Shown here piece after piece: positions 9,354-18,450 of a stretch of 64,000 nucleotides of DNA (positions are counted from its first letter, which is position 1; every line of letters begins with the position of its first letter). A model generated the notes under the pieces. It was not told where the DNA came from. It worked only from the letters and a program-made list of their open reading frames with translations, and did no database searches. The stretch is from positions 20,437 to 84,436 of the forward strand of contig DDXN01000001.1 in the NCBI GenBank assembly GCA_002347605.1. Direction: 5' to 3'. The DNA comes from Candidatus Dojkabacteria bacterium UBA2259. Lineage in GTDB: Bacteria; Patescibacteriota; Dojkabacteria; SC72. Both the position numbers and the translations under genes were made by a program.

Positions 9354-11078
9354 ATGGATTCATCAAGAGACCAAATACAAGAGATAAAAGAGCGCCTAGA
9401 TATTGTAGATATTGTTGGAAAGTATGTTCAATTAAAACAGACTGGAAAGAACTTTTCAGGTCTCTGTCCATTTCATACTGAAAAGACACCCTCCTTTATA
9501 GTCAGTCCTGAGTTACAAAGATACAAATGCTTTGGATGTGGTGAGTCTGGAGATATATTTAACTTTGTTCAAAAGATAGAAAATATTGACTTCCCCGAAA
9601 CCTTAGAGAAACTTGCAAAAGAAGCAGGTATTACATTGAGAAAACAAAATACAAACACACAATATCAAAGGATTGAAGAGATAAATAAAAGGGCAACAAT
9701 ATACTTCTTTAGAGAGTTAAAGAATAAAAGAAATATTAAGGTACTTGAGTATGTATATAGCAGGGGGATTACTGATGATAGTATTAAAAGCTTTGGCTTA
9801 GGATACTCTCCCGGAGGAATAGGCCTATTAGATTTTATCCAAAAAGAGGATAAATACTCCAAAGCTGAGCTACTAGCTTCTGGTCTCTTTGTTGAAAAGG
9901 AAGGCAAACTTAGGGGAAAGTTTTACAAAAGGGTAATGTTTCCGATTAGGTCTAGCTCTGCAAAGGTAATCGCATTCACAGGAAGAGTGTTACCAGGCAA
10001 TGATTTCGGTCCTAAGTATATGAATTCTCCAGAGACCCCAATATATCACAAAAGTGATAACCTCTATGGTCAATACGAATCAAGACAAGAGATTAGAAAA
10101 CAGGATTTAGCAATAGTATGTGAAGGAACAACTGATGTAATATCTTCTCACCAAATAGGTATAAAGAATATTGTTGCACCTTTGGGAACAGCTCTAACCA
10201 AAGAACAGTTAACAAAAATATCTAAGTTGACAAAAAATGTTCTCTTTCTCTTTGATAGCGATAGTGCTGGCCAAAATGCATTAGAAAAAGCCTTTCAACT
10301 TTCCCAAGAGCTATCCTTGAATACTTATGCTGCAAATACTCTCCCATACAAAGATATTGATGAGATGATTAAAAAGAACCCAAAGCTATTTATTAAGCTT
10401 GTTAAAACAAGAATAGATGCATACACCTATCTACTCGCTCAATTTATCAAAGACAAGGATCCAAATAAGTTCGAAGATTATCATCGGATTGTTTCATGGA
10501 TGGAGAGTATGCTTTCTCATGTCAAGAATCGTTCAAATTTTTTATTCTATGTGAAATCGTCTTATCAAATGACACGAATTCACCCATTCAAAAAAGTCTC
10601 TAATAAAGCCTTTTCGGATGATGAGGGTTTTCGTGGAAATTTGGCACCTCAAAAGCCTAGTAAAGACGCCATATTTTTACAGCATCTTCTTTTTCAAAAT
10701 AATTTTAACGTCTGGAAAAAATTTGATATAAAATTTTTTGAAGATGAAAAAATTTTGGAAATCCTTTCCTTTGTTTCACAAAACCCTGATTCTAATAGGG
10801 AAGATATACTATCACATTTTGAGGAGAATCCCGTTATTAAAGGATTAATTGAAGATAGCATCTTTTCTTTCTCAAAAGGAGAGAGTAATATTGAAGAATT
10901 AGAAAACATATACAACAATATTGTAAAGGATTACTACAAACGAAAAGAGCTTGAATACAATATGAGAATAGCCTCAGCTGAACAAACTGGGGATTTGAAA
11001 GAAAGCGAAAAGCTTTTTAAAGAGTTTCAAGATTTAACAAGAGAGAAACAGAAATATGAACAAAATAGCAGATTATGA
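9354..11078 (+). CDS. dnaG: DNA primase
   Basis: Makes RNA primers at the replication fork. 574 residues, in the family range. The CHC2 zinc ribbon has ligands C38, H41, C59 and C62 (CPFH ... CFGC). The central catalytic TOPRIM fold shows CEGTTDV near residue 256 (usually EGYMDV) and LFDSDSAGQ near residue 300, so the metal-binding acids are kept. The C-terminal helicase-interaction region is poorly conserved. The start is fixed by the extended -10 immediately upstream. Its 3' end overlaps the next gene by 23 bases. Sigma factor rpoD, often next to dnaG elsewhere, lies 7 kb away here. Confidence 0.97.
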   Translation: MDSSRDQIQEIKERLDIVDIVGKYVQLKQTGKNFSGLCPFHTEKTPSFIVSPELQRYKCFGCGESGDIFNFVQKIENIDFPETLEKLAKEAGITLRKQNTNTQYQRIEEINKRATIYFFRELKNKRNIKVLEYVYSRGITDDSIKSFGLGYSPGGIGLLDFIQKEDKYSKAELLASGLFVEKEGKLRGKFYKRVMFPIRSSSAKVIAFTGRVLPGNDFGPKYMNSPETPIYHKSDNLYGQYESRQEIRKQDLAIVCEGTTDVISSHQIGIKNIVAPLGTALTKEQLTKISKLTKNVLFLFDSDSAGQNALEKAFQLSQELSLNTYAANTLPYKDIDEMIKKNPKLFIKLVKTRIDAYTYLLAQFIKDKDPNKFEDYHRIVSWMESMLSHVKNRSNFLFYVKSSYQMTRIHPFKKVSNKAFSDDEGFRGNLAPQKPSKDAIFLQHLLFQNNFNVWKKFDIKFFEDEKILEILSFVSQNPDSNREDILSHFEENPVIKGLIEDSIFSFSKGESNIEELENIYNNIVKDYYKRKELEYNMRIASAEQTGDLKESEKLFKEFQDLTREKQKYEQNSRL

Positions 11079-11982
11079 TACATATGACTATGACTACAGT
11101 ACATACTGGAACAAAAGAGAGTATGAACATAAGTCAGAGATATTAGTATTGGAAAAATTACTAAAACATAATAGTGGAAGATGGTTTCTTGATATAGGAG
11201 GCTCTTTTGGGAGATTAACTAAAACATATTCCAAAAGATATACAAATCCCGTTATTGTTGACTACTCATTAAAAACATTACAAAAAAACTACGCTTCTTT
11301 AAAAAAGGAAACTCCAAGTATAGAATTAATAGCTGCTAATGCTTACTTTCTACCATTCAAAAACAATACATTTGATGGATCCTTAATGGTAAGGGTATTA
11401 CATCATATTGAAAAACCAAAAGAGTGTGTAAGAGAAATATATAGAGTGCTAGGCCATAATGGGATATACATACAAGAGTATGCAAACAAACTACACATAA
11501 AGGCCGTAATTAGAGCGATATTAACATTAGACTTCTCGCTTTTTAATAAGGAACCGTATCAGCAGCCTGACAAACACCATTACGAAGGAACAAAAGAGGG
11601 TTCGAAGGTACTCTTTTTCAATTATCACCCACGTTGGATTGCTACTCTTTTGACAGATATAGGCTACAATATTAAGAAAAAGTATGGTTGCTCCTTTCTT
11701 AGATTAAATATTCTAAAAAAGCTTTTGAGTACTAAATTCCTACTCTTTTGGGAGAATATATTCCAATATACTCTTTCCTGGTCAAATATTTCTCCAAGCA
11801 TATTTATTAAATCCCTTGTAAACAAGAAAACTGAAAATACAGAAGAACCTAATGATTTCGCCTCCATTCTTCTTTGTCCCAGATGTAAAGGAAATTTAGA
11901 TATACAAAACAACAGGGCAATATGTAACAACTGTAAAAACGAATACCTTAAAAAGGAAAATATTTGGGATTTTAGAATATAA
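11056..11982 (+). CDS. SAM-dependent methyltransferase with C-terminal Trm112-like zinc ribbon
   Basis: Class I methyltransferase of unknown substrate. Seen: a motif I variant FLDIGGSFGRL (about residues 40-50), motif II-like VIVDYSLKTL, and a post-motif LMVRVLHHIEKPKECVREI (about 110-130) typical of the Methyltransf_11 group. The last 40 residues form a CPRC ... CNNC zinc ribbon like the Trm112/YcaR family, which usually stabilises methyltransferases. Here it is fused at the C terminus. The gene overlaps dnaG by 23 bases and abuts rsmA with no gap, so the three are probably co-transcribed. It could act on RNA, a lipid quinone or a glycan; the sequence does not decide. Confidence 0.8.
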   Translation: MNKIADYDTYDYDYSTYWNKREYEHKSEILVLEKLLKHNSGRWFLDIGGSFGRLTKTYSKRYTNPVIVDYSLKTLQKNYASLKKETPSIELIAANAYFLPFKNNTFDGSLMVRVLHHIEKPKECVREIYRVLGHNGIYIQEYANKLHIKAVIRAILTLDFSLFNKEPYQQPDKHHYEGTKEGSKVLFFNYHPRWIATLLTDIGYNIKKKYGCSFLRLNILKKLLSTKFLLFWENIFQYTLSWSNISPSIFIKSLVNKKTENTEEPNDFASILLCPRCKGNLDIQNNRAICNNCKNEYLKKENIWDFRI

Positions 11983-12711
11983 ATGAAAGCTAAAAAATCT
12001 TTAGGTCAGAATTTCTTTATTAACAAAAACTTAGGTAATCATATTCTTAATATACTTAAAGATACCCATTGTGACTCCGTTGTTGAAATAGGCCCAGGTA
12101 CGGGTTTTTTTACCGAGAAGTTACAGGAGATATTTACCAATGTTACTGTAATTGAAAAAGATTCTGAACTATCAAAACAATTACAGCAAGAATTCCCCAA
12201 TATTCAGATAATTAACCAAGATTTTCTTGAAACCAATCTAGATTTAATTTCAAACAAGGATTCCTTCTTCTTTGGTTCTTTACCTTTTAATGTCTCAAAA
12301 CCAATTATACGAAAGATTATTGAAAGTAATCATTTCTTAAATCCTGCCTTCTTCATAATTCAAAATGAAGTAGCAAAAAAGTATTTATACAAACCACCAT
12401 ATTCTCCCCTCTCCCTATTAACTTCAGTATATGCTGATTGTAAAAAAATCCTTGATATATCACCTGATTCTTTTAGACCAAAACCCCACGTAAACAGTAG
12501 CCTAATATCTTTTTTACCAAACCGTAAAGAAGTAAAAGATCTCTCTTTACTGGAAAGCTTAATAAATAGCGCGTTTAAACATCCAAGAAAAAATATACAT
12601 AACAATTTAAAGGGCACAAAATTTGAAAAAGGAGCTTTCGGATTTCTCACCCTAAGACCTGGGCAACTATCCTTAGACGAGTATCTTAAGATTTGTGAAT
12701 ATTCTCTTTGA
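11983..12711 (+). CDS. rsmA: 16S rRNA dimethyladenosine transferase (KsgA)
   Basis: Dimethylates two adjacent adenines in helix 45 of 16S rRNA during small-subunit assembly. 242 residues, slightly short (E. coli has 273). N-terminal KKSLGQNFFINKN and SAM-binding VVEIGPGTGFF (residues 33-43) are textbook. The catalytic motif IV, normally N-L-P-Y/F, reads SLPF (residues 99-102). The Asn-to-Ser change affects a residue expected to contact the target base. The C-terminal helical domain is shortened. The start ATG follows the previous stop directly. Confidence 0.9.
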   Translation: MKAKKSLGQNFFINKNLGNHILNILKDTHCDSVVEIGPGTGFFTEKLQEIFTNVTVIEKDSELSKQLQQEFPNIQIINQDFLETNLDLISNKDSFFFGSLPFNVSKPIIRKIIESNHFLNPAFFIIQNEVAKKYLYKPPYSPLSLLTSVYADCKKILDISPDSFRPKPHVNSSLISFLPNRKEVKDLSLLESLINSAFKHPRKNIHNNLKGTKFEKGAFGFLTLRPGQLSLDEYLKICEYSL

Positions 12712-12716
12712 TCTTT

Positions 12717-12725
12717 TGATATAAT
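12717..12725 (+). promoter_or_regulatory. Extended -10 promoter before the 12732 gene
   Basis: TGATATAAT lies 6 bases before the ATG at 12732 and just after the rsmA stop. A leaderless transcript is expected. Confidence 0.65.
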
Positions 12726-12731
12726 TGGTGG

Positions 12732-13178
12732 ATGAAAAAGCAAAAGAAAGAGAAACAGTTACAATTTGGTCTAAAAAACACTCCCCAAAATGTATATTAC
12801 AAATACAAAAAACAGTATGAGCTTTGGTTGGCTGGTCTTGAAACAAAAAAATACATTAAAGACCCATTAACTTGGTTTTCAATTATTCTCTCTCTCTCTC
12901 TTATAGCTACACAGATATATCTGATTGAAACTAAGGAGAAAATCCCTAACAAAGTAGCTATTCTAGGATATTTCCTTAATCCCTCAGAAAGATTAATGTC
13001 TAGCGACTATATCTACCTGTTTCCACTCATATGCATAGTAATTCTCATCCTAGCAATTGCTCTTTCAAACAAATACTACCACAAAGAAAGAGATCTCTCT
13101 AAAGTAATTATAGTTGTAACCCTTCTTGCTAATCTCTCTCTCTGTTTGATATTTCTCAAATTATTTTTAATTTTTTAA
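12732..13178 (+). CDS. Hypothetical membrane protein
   Basis: 148 residues, not recognised. A basic cytoplasmic N terminus (about 45 residues rich in Lys and Gln) is followed by a hydrophobic helix (about 49-70), a short loop containing a Ser-Asp-Tyr segment, then two strong helices (about 96-115 and 126-148). It therefore has three membrane spans and ends in the membrane. It has its own extended -10 box and ends 2 bases before the WecA/MraY-like gene, so it may belong to the same envelope operon. Confidence 0.7.
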   Translation: MKKQKKEKQLQFGLKNTPQNVYYKYKKQYELWLAGLETKKYIKDPLTWFSIILSLSLIATQIYLIETKEKIPNKVAILGYFLNPSERLMSSDYIYLFPLICIVILILAIALSNKYYHKERDLSKVIIVVTLLANLSLCLIFLKLFLIF

Positions 13179-13180
13179 AT

Positions 13181-14389
13181 ATGGATATCTCAATACCAAC
13201 AAAGTTCCTTGAAAAAATACTACAAATTGGAAATCTCAGTATCTCATCTCAGTATGATAAATACTTAAATTATTGGCCACTATTCCTTTTCGGATTACTA
13301 CTCTCCTTCCTGTTATTACCCATAATTGGAAAAATCGCAACAAAATTTGGTATTACATACAAACCAAGAACAAAAAGAAGAAATAGGGAGTTTGATAATC
13401 CCGAGAAAGCCCTCCATGACAAGGAAACTCCCGCATTGGGAGGACTTGCAGTAACAATACCCGTATTGATACTAATCCCTATACTCTTTAGATTAGATCC
13501 CTTTACCTTACCTATTTTCCTAGCTATAGCAGTTCTTGTTATTGGCTCTGTACTAGACGACATCTTTAACCTACCATCAAAAGTTCAACTTGGATACCAA
13601 ATCCTAGCTGCTGGAATAATTGCTTTCTCTGTATTAGATCTATCCCATGTTAGCTTTTTTACCAACGATTTTCTTAACTTAGCGGGAATAAGCTGGAGTG
13701 CCAAGATTTTCTCCTTCCCAATCTCATTTGTATTCCCAGGAGATTTAATACTCCTAGGTTGGATACTACTCTGTATTAACTCTGTAAAATGGGTAGGAGG
13801 CTCTCCAGGTTTGGTAGAATCCTACTCCCTAGCAATCTTCCTTCTCATCTTTGTCCTTGGTATAAGTACTTTCTCATTATTTTCATCAAGTTTAAGCATA
13901 TTAATATCTGGATCTTTAATCTCTCTGTTGTACTTTGCATTTCCACCTCCTAAGATTATGTCTGGTTCAAGTGGAAAATCCATCTACGGTTTTCTAATCA
14001 GTGTACTGGCACTACTAAGTGATGCAAAATTCTCAACAACAATTATGCTACTAGCATTACCAATAATTGATGCTTTTTACGTTATTATTTACAGATATAT
14101 AACATACAAACCAAAGAATATCTTAGAACTAATGAAGATAAATGATACCTCTCATTTACATCACCAATTGCTTAAACTTAATTTCTCGAACAGGCAGATT
14201 CTCCTCATAGAAACATCCTTTTCTCTGCTTGTTGGTTCCTTTGCAATCCTTTCAACTGGAGCATTAAGATACTTCGCTTTGATATTTGGAATAGCCTTGG
14301 TAATCGTGTTTGTTGTATATATAAACTACAGGGCTAGAATGAAGGAGAAAGACAAAAAAGAGTCTCCTGAATCAAAATACTCATACTAA
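13181..14389 (+). CDS. WecA/MraY-family polyprenyl-phosphate glycosyl-1-phosphate transferase homologue with altered active site
   Basis: 402 residues with about ten membrane helices. Family members transfer sugar-1-phosphate to undecaprenyl phosphate in cell-wall or surface-glycan synthesis. Recognised by KETPALGGLAV (residues 81-91), the Asp-Asp pair in LDDIFNLP (126-127) and the HLHH loop (325-328). Two other catalytic loops have changed. The usual N-x-x-N-x-x-D-G-x-D-G-L reads NSVKWVGGSPGL (200-211), and the usual G-D-T-G-S reads SGSSGKS (261-267), so several conserved acids are missing. It may be inactive, bind lipid carriers, or use different chemistry. It lies upstream of PEGA and DUF4012 genes. 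Confidence 0.75.
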   Translation: MDISIPTKFLEKILQIGNLSISSQYDKYLNYWPLFLFGLLLSFLLLPIIGKIATKFGITYKPRTKRRNREFDNPEKALHDKETPALGGLAVTIPVLILIPILFRLDPFTLPIFLAIAVLVIGSVLDDIFNLPSKVQLGYQILAAGIIAFSVLDLSHVSFFTNDFLNLAGISWSAKIFSFPISFVFPGDLILLGWILLCINSVKWVGGSPGLVESYSLAIFLLIFVLGISTFSLFSSSLSILISGSLISLLYFAFPPPKIMSGSSGKSIYGFLISVLALLSDAKFSTTIMLLALPIIDAFYVIIYRYITYKPKNILELMKINDTSHLHHQLLKLNFSNRQILLIETSFSLLVGSFAILSTGALRYFALIFGIALVIVFVVYINYRARMKEKDKKESPESKYSY

Positions 14390-14412
14390 TTTCTAGACAA
14401 ATCACGGTACCC

Positions 14413-14421
14413 TGATATAAT
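14413..14421 (+). promoter_or_regulatory. Extended -10 promoter of the PEGA gene
   Basis: TGATATAAT lies 8 bases before the ATG at 14430. This favours that ATG over the TTG at 14421, which overlaps the box. Confidence 0.6.
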
Positions 14422-14429
14422 TGATATAT

Positions 14430-15083
14430 ATGAAAAAATGGAAACCTGCCCTCATAATTATGCTACTTGTCATACTCCTTTCTGTCTTCTTTTTTTTCGT
14501 TCCTCTAGATAATATTGTTAAGAATATTCCTGTCATAAAAAGCTTTTACAAAAATACTACACTAGATATAACGACTCCAAATGGGAAAGCTACTGTAAAA
14601 ATAGATGGAAAAGAGTATGGGGATACTCCTGTAAATATCACAAACCTAGTAGCTGGAACCTATCAAGTTGAATTGAATAGGACATCACAAAAAGAGGGTT
14701 TTTACAAGCCCCATTTCTTTAACATTGAACTAACGAAAAACTCAACATCAAGAATAAATATGGAGATAGGGCCTGGTGATTATCTACATGGAGTCGTCCT
14801 TTTCTACATAGAAGATAAAACTATTGAGTCGGGAAAAGGGAAAATAATGCTGACCTCTAGCGCAGATGATGCAAAGGTATATATTAACGATGAGTACTTC
14901 GATACAACCCCACTTACAAACATTGTGCTTGAAAAAGGGGAATATAGTATCAAATTAGAAAAAACAACCTTTGAGGATTTAGAGTTCCCAATTGTAGTTA
15001 GTGCTGGTCATGTATTGAATATCAAAGGGTATCAATTCCCTCTTCCTATAACTTTTGTAACAGAGAAAAAAGATGAGCAATAA
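14430..15083 (+). CDS. PEGA-domain membrane-anchored protein
   Basis: 217 residues from MKKWKPALI. One N-terminal membrane helix (about 5-25) is followed by two PEGA-type beta modules outside the membrane. The first is near residues 45-110 (ATVKIDGKEYGDTPVNI), the second near 135-205 (AKVYINDEYFDTTPLTNI). PEGA repeats are small surface or cell-wall-associated modules also found in S-layer-type proteins. The role here is inferred only as envelope. The start was moved 9 bases downstream of the longest frame because the longest start overlaps the promoter. The gene overlaps the next by 11 bases, so the two are translated together. Confidence 0.8.
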   Translation: MKKWKPALIIMLLVILLSVFFFFVPLDNIVKNIPVIKSFYKNTTLDITTPNGKATVKIDGKEYGDTPVNITNLVAGTYQVELNRTSQKEGFYKPHFFNIELTKNSTSRINMEIGPGDYLHGVVLFYIEDKTIESGKGKIMLTSSADDAKVYINDEYFDTTPLTNIVLEKGEYSIKLEKTTFEDLEFPIVVSAGHVLNIKGYQFPLPITFVTEKKDEQ

Positions 15084-18081
15084 AGAGGATTTAAGTAAAA
15101 TTAAAGGACAAACCCCTATCTCCGTAATAGTACATGGAGGCAATTATATATCTTTCTTACTCGCAAAAACCCTTCTTGAACAGGGTAGCCATGTTGTAAT
15201 GATAGATAAATACACAAATACCTCAAAACAGTATTTTACTGAGTTAAAAAAGACTGGAAGAGTCAGCTTCATAGATTTTAAAGGTCTTAAATCCTTCTAT
15301 GAAAAAATTGCGAGGGTAGACTACCTCTACTACATGCTTGGCGAAAAGGTTGAAGGAAGTAAAAATGTTGATAGTAAAGACTTTCTTTCAGAAACTGACT
15401 ATCTTAACCAAAGCTTAACATGTGCTAACAAATACAAAGCGAAGATGTCACTAATTACCTCTTTGAGGTTAAACAGAGAGCTTTCAAATAGAATAAACAA
15501 CGAGAAAGATGGAAAAACAAAACCATACTCCCCACTTGAGTTACAAAGGTATGGAGAGAACTATACTGCAGAGTATGTAGACAAAACAAAAGCCAATTTA
15601 CGAATAATTAGATTAGGAACAGTAATTGGGAAAGGAGTAAATCAAATATCAGATGATACCTTAGATAAGCTATTTACCGATGCAACTCAAAGACACCAAA
15701 TTGATATCGAGGGAGAGGGTTTAGAGATACACAACATTATTCATGAAAGTGATGCAATATATGGAATACTTAAATTAACATTCTCGGATGATACAAAAGG
15801 GGAGGTAGTATCTCTCTGTAATAAGAACGATTACTCAACTCTTTCGATTGCATATAAATTACTTGAGCTAGATGTTGAAGCAAAGGCTATAAAATTTGTT
15901 GAAAGAGAAGATAGTAGTATGGTACTTCAAGATCTCTATGTCCCAGCACCAAACGCTTCTGAATATGGATGGAAACAGAATGTCTCCTTAGAAGAAAGTA
16001 CACTTGACCAGGCTAAGGCTTACTACGAGAAATCAGATAAAAAGTGGGAAGGAGACAAAACAGAGGGAGTATCAAAATACAAGGTCCAGGAAGATACAAC
16101 AAATGTTTCCAAAACCAAACTCGGAAACATGCTTGCCTCTCTTATCAAGCCCTTTAGAGTCCTCACTAACCCTAAACAGCTTTTTAAAAAGATTGACTAT
16201 TTAAAGATATTAAAATGGGTATCACTTTCTGCACTATTTCTTTCCTTTGTATACTTCTTTTTGGCACCATTAATTAGTATCTCTTTAGGTGGAATCTTAA
16301 TATACAGACAAGAAAAATCCCTAGAGGAGTCCATCTCTAATCTCGATTTTGATAATATTGAAAAAAGTACTTCCTCTCTTTCAAAAAATGTCTCTAAAAT
16401 TGAAAACAGTTTAAATCGATTGTTTTGGGTATTTGTAATAACAGACCTAAGAGGTGAATATACAAACCTCTTCCAGGTTGTCCAGGGAACTAAATATATT
16501 GCAGAGAGTGGAAAGGATTTGGTTGTAGGATTAAAACCTTTAGGACAATATATTAAAGATTTTCAACCATCAATACGATTAGAAAACAGCAAGCCAGAGA
16601 CAGTAGAGGAGTACAACCAGTATTTAGAATCTATCGATGACAACAAATATCTCATAAAAGAGGGAATATACAAAATGTCTCTTGCTCAAAACCTAATTAC
16701 AACAACCAATACAAGTAACTTCCCACCCTTTTTAAAGAATTTTGTGTTTGATTACAAAGAGTTGGTTACAAATATTGACAATATAGTTAAACCCTTAGAA
16801 AAAGTCTCTCAGTTTCTACCTGATATATTGGGATTAAATGAAAGAAAAAGATACCTAATACTACTTCAGGATAACGGAGAGATAAGAAGTACAGGAGGAA
16901 GAATATCTAGTTACGCTATTGTAGCAATAGAGAACGGCCAGATAAGAGAGCTTTACGTTGATGACGCATACAATGCACAAGCGATACTAAATCTTAAAGG
17001 CTACTACTACAGACCACAAAACTCCCTAGTCAGGGCACTTCCTAGCACTCCATTTGCCCTACCTTTGGTAAACTGGGATCCAAACCTTGATAATGTGCTT
17101 CTCTCTTCAGAACAGTTTATCTATGACCTTGGAAAAGGAGACTCTCTTGATGGAGTTATTACTCTCGACATAGTCTTTTTACAAAAACTCTTAGATAAAT
17201 GGAATGGTATTCAAGTTCCAGGAGAAAGCGAACTAACAACCTCAGAAACTCTTTACTCAAAAATATTCGAAACATACTCAGAGGAGGGACCAAATACTCC
17301 AAGTAAATCTACATTTCTAACAGACTTCTTTAACGCAGTAATCACAAAGATATTCTCAACCAAGATAACGGATAGTAAAGATATTTACAATACAATATCG
17401 GAGACAATTGAAGAGAAACATATCCTTTTCACCTTTAAAAACTCAATGGCCAGATCCTATGCCGATGACAGAGGATTCGATGGGAATTTAGATGCCAAAT
17501 TCCAAAGTGCCCCAATTAATATTGATTGGAATTGGGGAAATAACAAAGCTAATCTGTATATTAAGAAAAATCATACACTAGATATATATATAAAGGATGA
17601 GAATACAATTGACTATACATACCAAATTGCTATACAAAATGACTCAACAAAAGAAGAGTACCCACAAGGAACATACAAAAACTATGTAAGAATATATATA
17701 CCATACAGTGCAACAGTAACTGGAATAAAGGGGATTACAAATAACAAGTATGATGTATACGAAGAGGGTGGATACAAAGTAATTGCTGGGTGGTTTAATA
17801 TCCCAATTAAAGACACTTCAATATTAGAAATAAAGTACAGGGTATCCAATCAGAGTAATGATTCTAACTTCCTTTTAACTAAAGATGAAACTCATTACAA
17901 AATGGATATAAATATATACAAACAGCCTGGAAGTAGAAAAGATGCATATAATCTCTCAATTAGTTATCCAACTGCATGGGTAATTGAAAGTAGTGATGGA
18001 TTAACAAGAATAGAAAACAATATAAACAGAAGGTTTGAACTATCCTCAGATCAATATTTCTATCTATCTTGGCAAAGATAA
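15073..18081 (+). CDS. Epimerase-like Rossmann domain fused to membrane-anchored DUF4012 protein
   Basis: 1002 residues. Residues 1-270 look like an extended short-chain dehydrogenase/NAD-epimerase fold: a Rossmann start VIVHGGNYISFLLAKTLLEQ, a later LRIIRLGTVIGKGV strand and INRIIHES-like C-terminal features. The usual Tyr-x-x-x-Lys is not clear. A membrane helix pair follows (about 378-410). The outer part contains a DUF4012 module (about 586-740, RKRYLILLQDNGEIRSTGG) and a C-terminal beta-rich region. DUF4012 proteins are frequent in Patescibacteria and of unknown function. Coupling to a nucleotide-sugar-type enzyme and the PEGA/WecA-like neighbours suggests surface glycan handling. That is inference. 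Confidence 0.75.
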   Translation: MSNKEDLSKIKGQTPISVIVHGGNYISFLLAKTLLEQGSHVVMIDKYTNTSKQYFTELKKTGRVSFIDFKGLKSFYEKIARVDYLYYMLGEKVEGSKNVDSKDFLSETDYLNQSLTCANKYKAKMSLITSLRLNRELSNRINNEKDGKTKPYSPLELQRYGENYTAEYVDKTKANLRIIRLGTVIGKGVNQISDDTLDKLFTDATQRHQIDIEGEGLEIHNIIHESDAIYGILKLTFSDDTKGEVVSLCNKNDYSTLSIAYKLLELDVEAKAIKFVEREDSSMVLQDLYVPAPNASEYGWKQNVSLEESTLDQAKAYYEKSDKKWEGDKTEGVSKYKVQEDTTNVSKTKLGNMLASLIKPFRVLTNPKQLFKKIDYLKILKWVSLSALFLSFVYFFLAPLISISLGGILIYRQEKSLEESISNLDFDNIEKSTSSLSKNVSKIENSLNRLFWVFVITDLRGEYTNLFQVVQGTKYIAESGKDLVVGLKPLGQYIKDFQPSIRLENSKPETVEEYNQYLESIDDNKYLIKEGIYKMSLAQNLITTTNTSNFPPFLKNFVFDYKELVTNIDNIVKPLEKVSQFLPDILGLNERKRYLILLQDNGEIRSTGGRISSYAIVAIENGQIRELYVDDAYNAQAILNLKGYYYRPQNSLVRALPSTPFALPLVNWDPNLDNVLLSSEQFIYDLGKGDSLDGVITLDIVFLQKLLDKWNGIQVPGESELTTSETLYSKIFETYSEEGPNTPSKSTFLTDFFNAVITKIFSTKITDSKDIYNTISETIEEKHILFTFKNSMARSYADDRGFDGNLDAKFQSAPINIDWNWGNNKANLYIKKNHTLDIYIKDENTIDYTYQIAIQNDSTKEEYPQGTYKNYVRIYIPYSATVTGIKGITNNKYDVYEEGGYKVIAGWFNIPIKDTSILEIKYRVSNQSNDSNFLLTKDETHYKMDINIYKQPGSRKDAYNLSISYPTAWVIESSDGLTRIENNINRRFELSSDQYFYLSWQR

Positions 18082-18426
18082 TTACACTAATACTCTCTCT
18101 TTTTCTTTCAGATAGAGATACAAATCTAAAATCTCTTCTACAGATGTTTCCTTCATAGATGCGAACTTCCCTATCTCTTCAACATCCAAATCTGTATTAA
18201 TAGGCATTCTATTACTAATACCAATTGGTTTAAAAAATGTTGCTATGTGATTAGATTTACAATTTGGGCATGAGAAGTGTATAATACTTGATATGTTCGT
18301 GTCCTGTATTATTTCTAGATTACTCTTAGAATAAAGGTTACCACACTTGTCACAAAATTTAGCAATTGTATCAATAAAGAACTGCTTCTTTTCATCTAAA
18401 TTGTTTATACTTGAACGTTTTACCAT
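18082..18426 (-). CDS. Hypothetical zinc-ribbon protein
   Basis: 114 residues, not assigned to a named family. It has a four-cysteine ribbon: CDKCG (about residue 21) and CPNC (about 54) with 28 residues between, so it probably binds zinc. A helical, acidic C-terminal third follows. It is transcribed divergently from rpoD across only 24 bases. The shared gap holds a perfect extended -10 for this gene 5 bases from its ATG. A regulator or RNA/DNA-binding role is possible but not shown. Confidence 0.7.
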   Translation of the reverse strand: MVKRSSINNLDEKKQFFIDTIAKFCDKCGNLYSKSNLEIIQDTNISSIIHFSCPNCKSNHIATFFKPIGISNRMPINTDLDVEEIGKFASMKETSVEEILDLYLYLKEKERVLV

Positions 18427-18431
18427 ATCTA

Positions 18432-18440
18432 ATTATACCA
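18432..18440 (-). promoter_or_regulatory. Extended -10 promoter of the 18082-18426 gene
   Basis: On the minus strand TGGTATAAT lies 5 bases before the ATG at 18426, the same arrangement as at dnaG. The box also lies inside the rpoD upstream region, so the two divergent promoters must overlap. Confidence 0.65.
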
Positions 18441-18450
18441 TAACAAAATT

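Noticed and set aside
9250..9489. Minus-strand frame across rodZ and dnaG
   Set aside because: Runs through two confirmed genes on the other strand with no features of its own.
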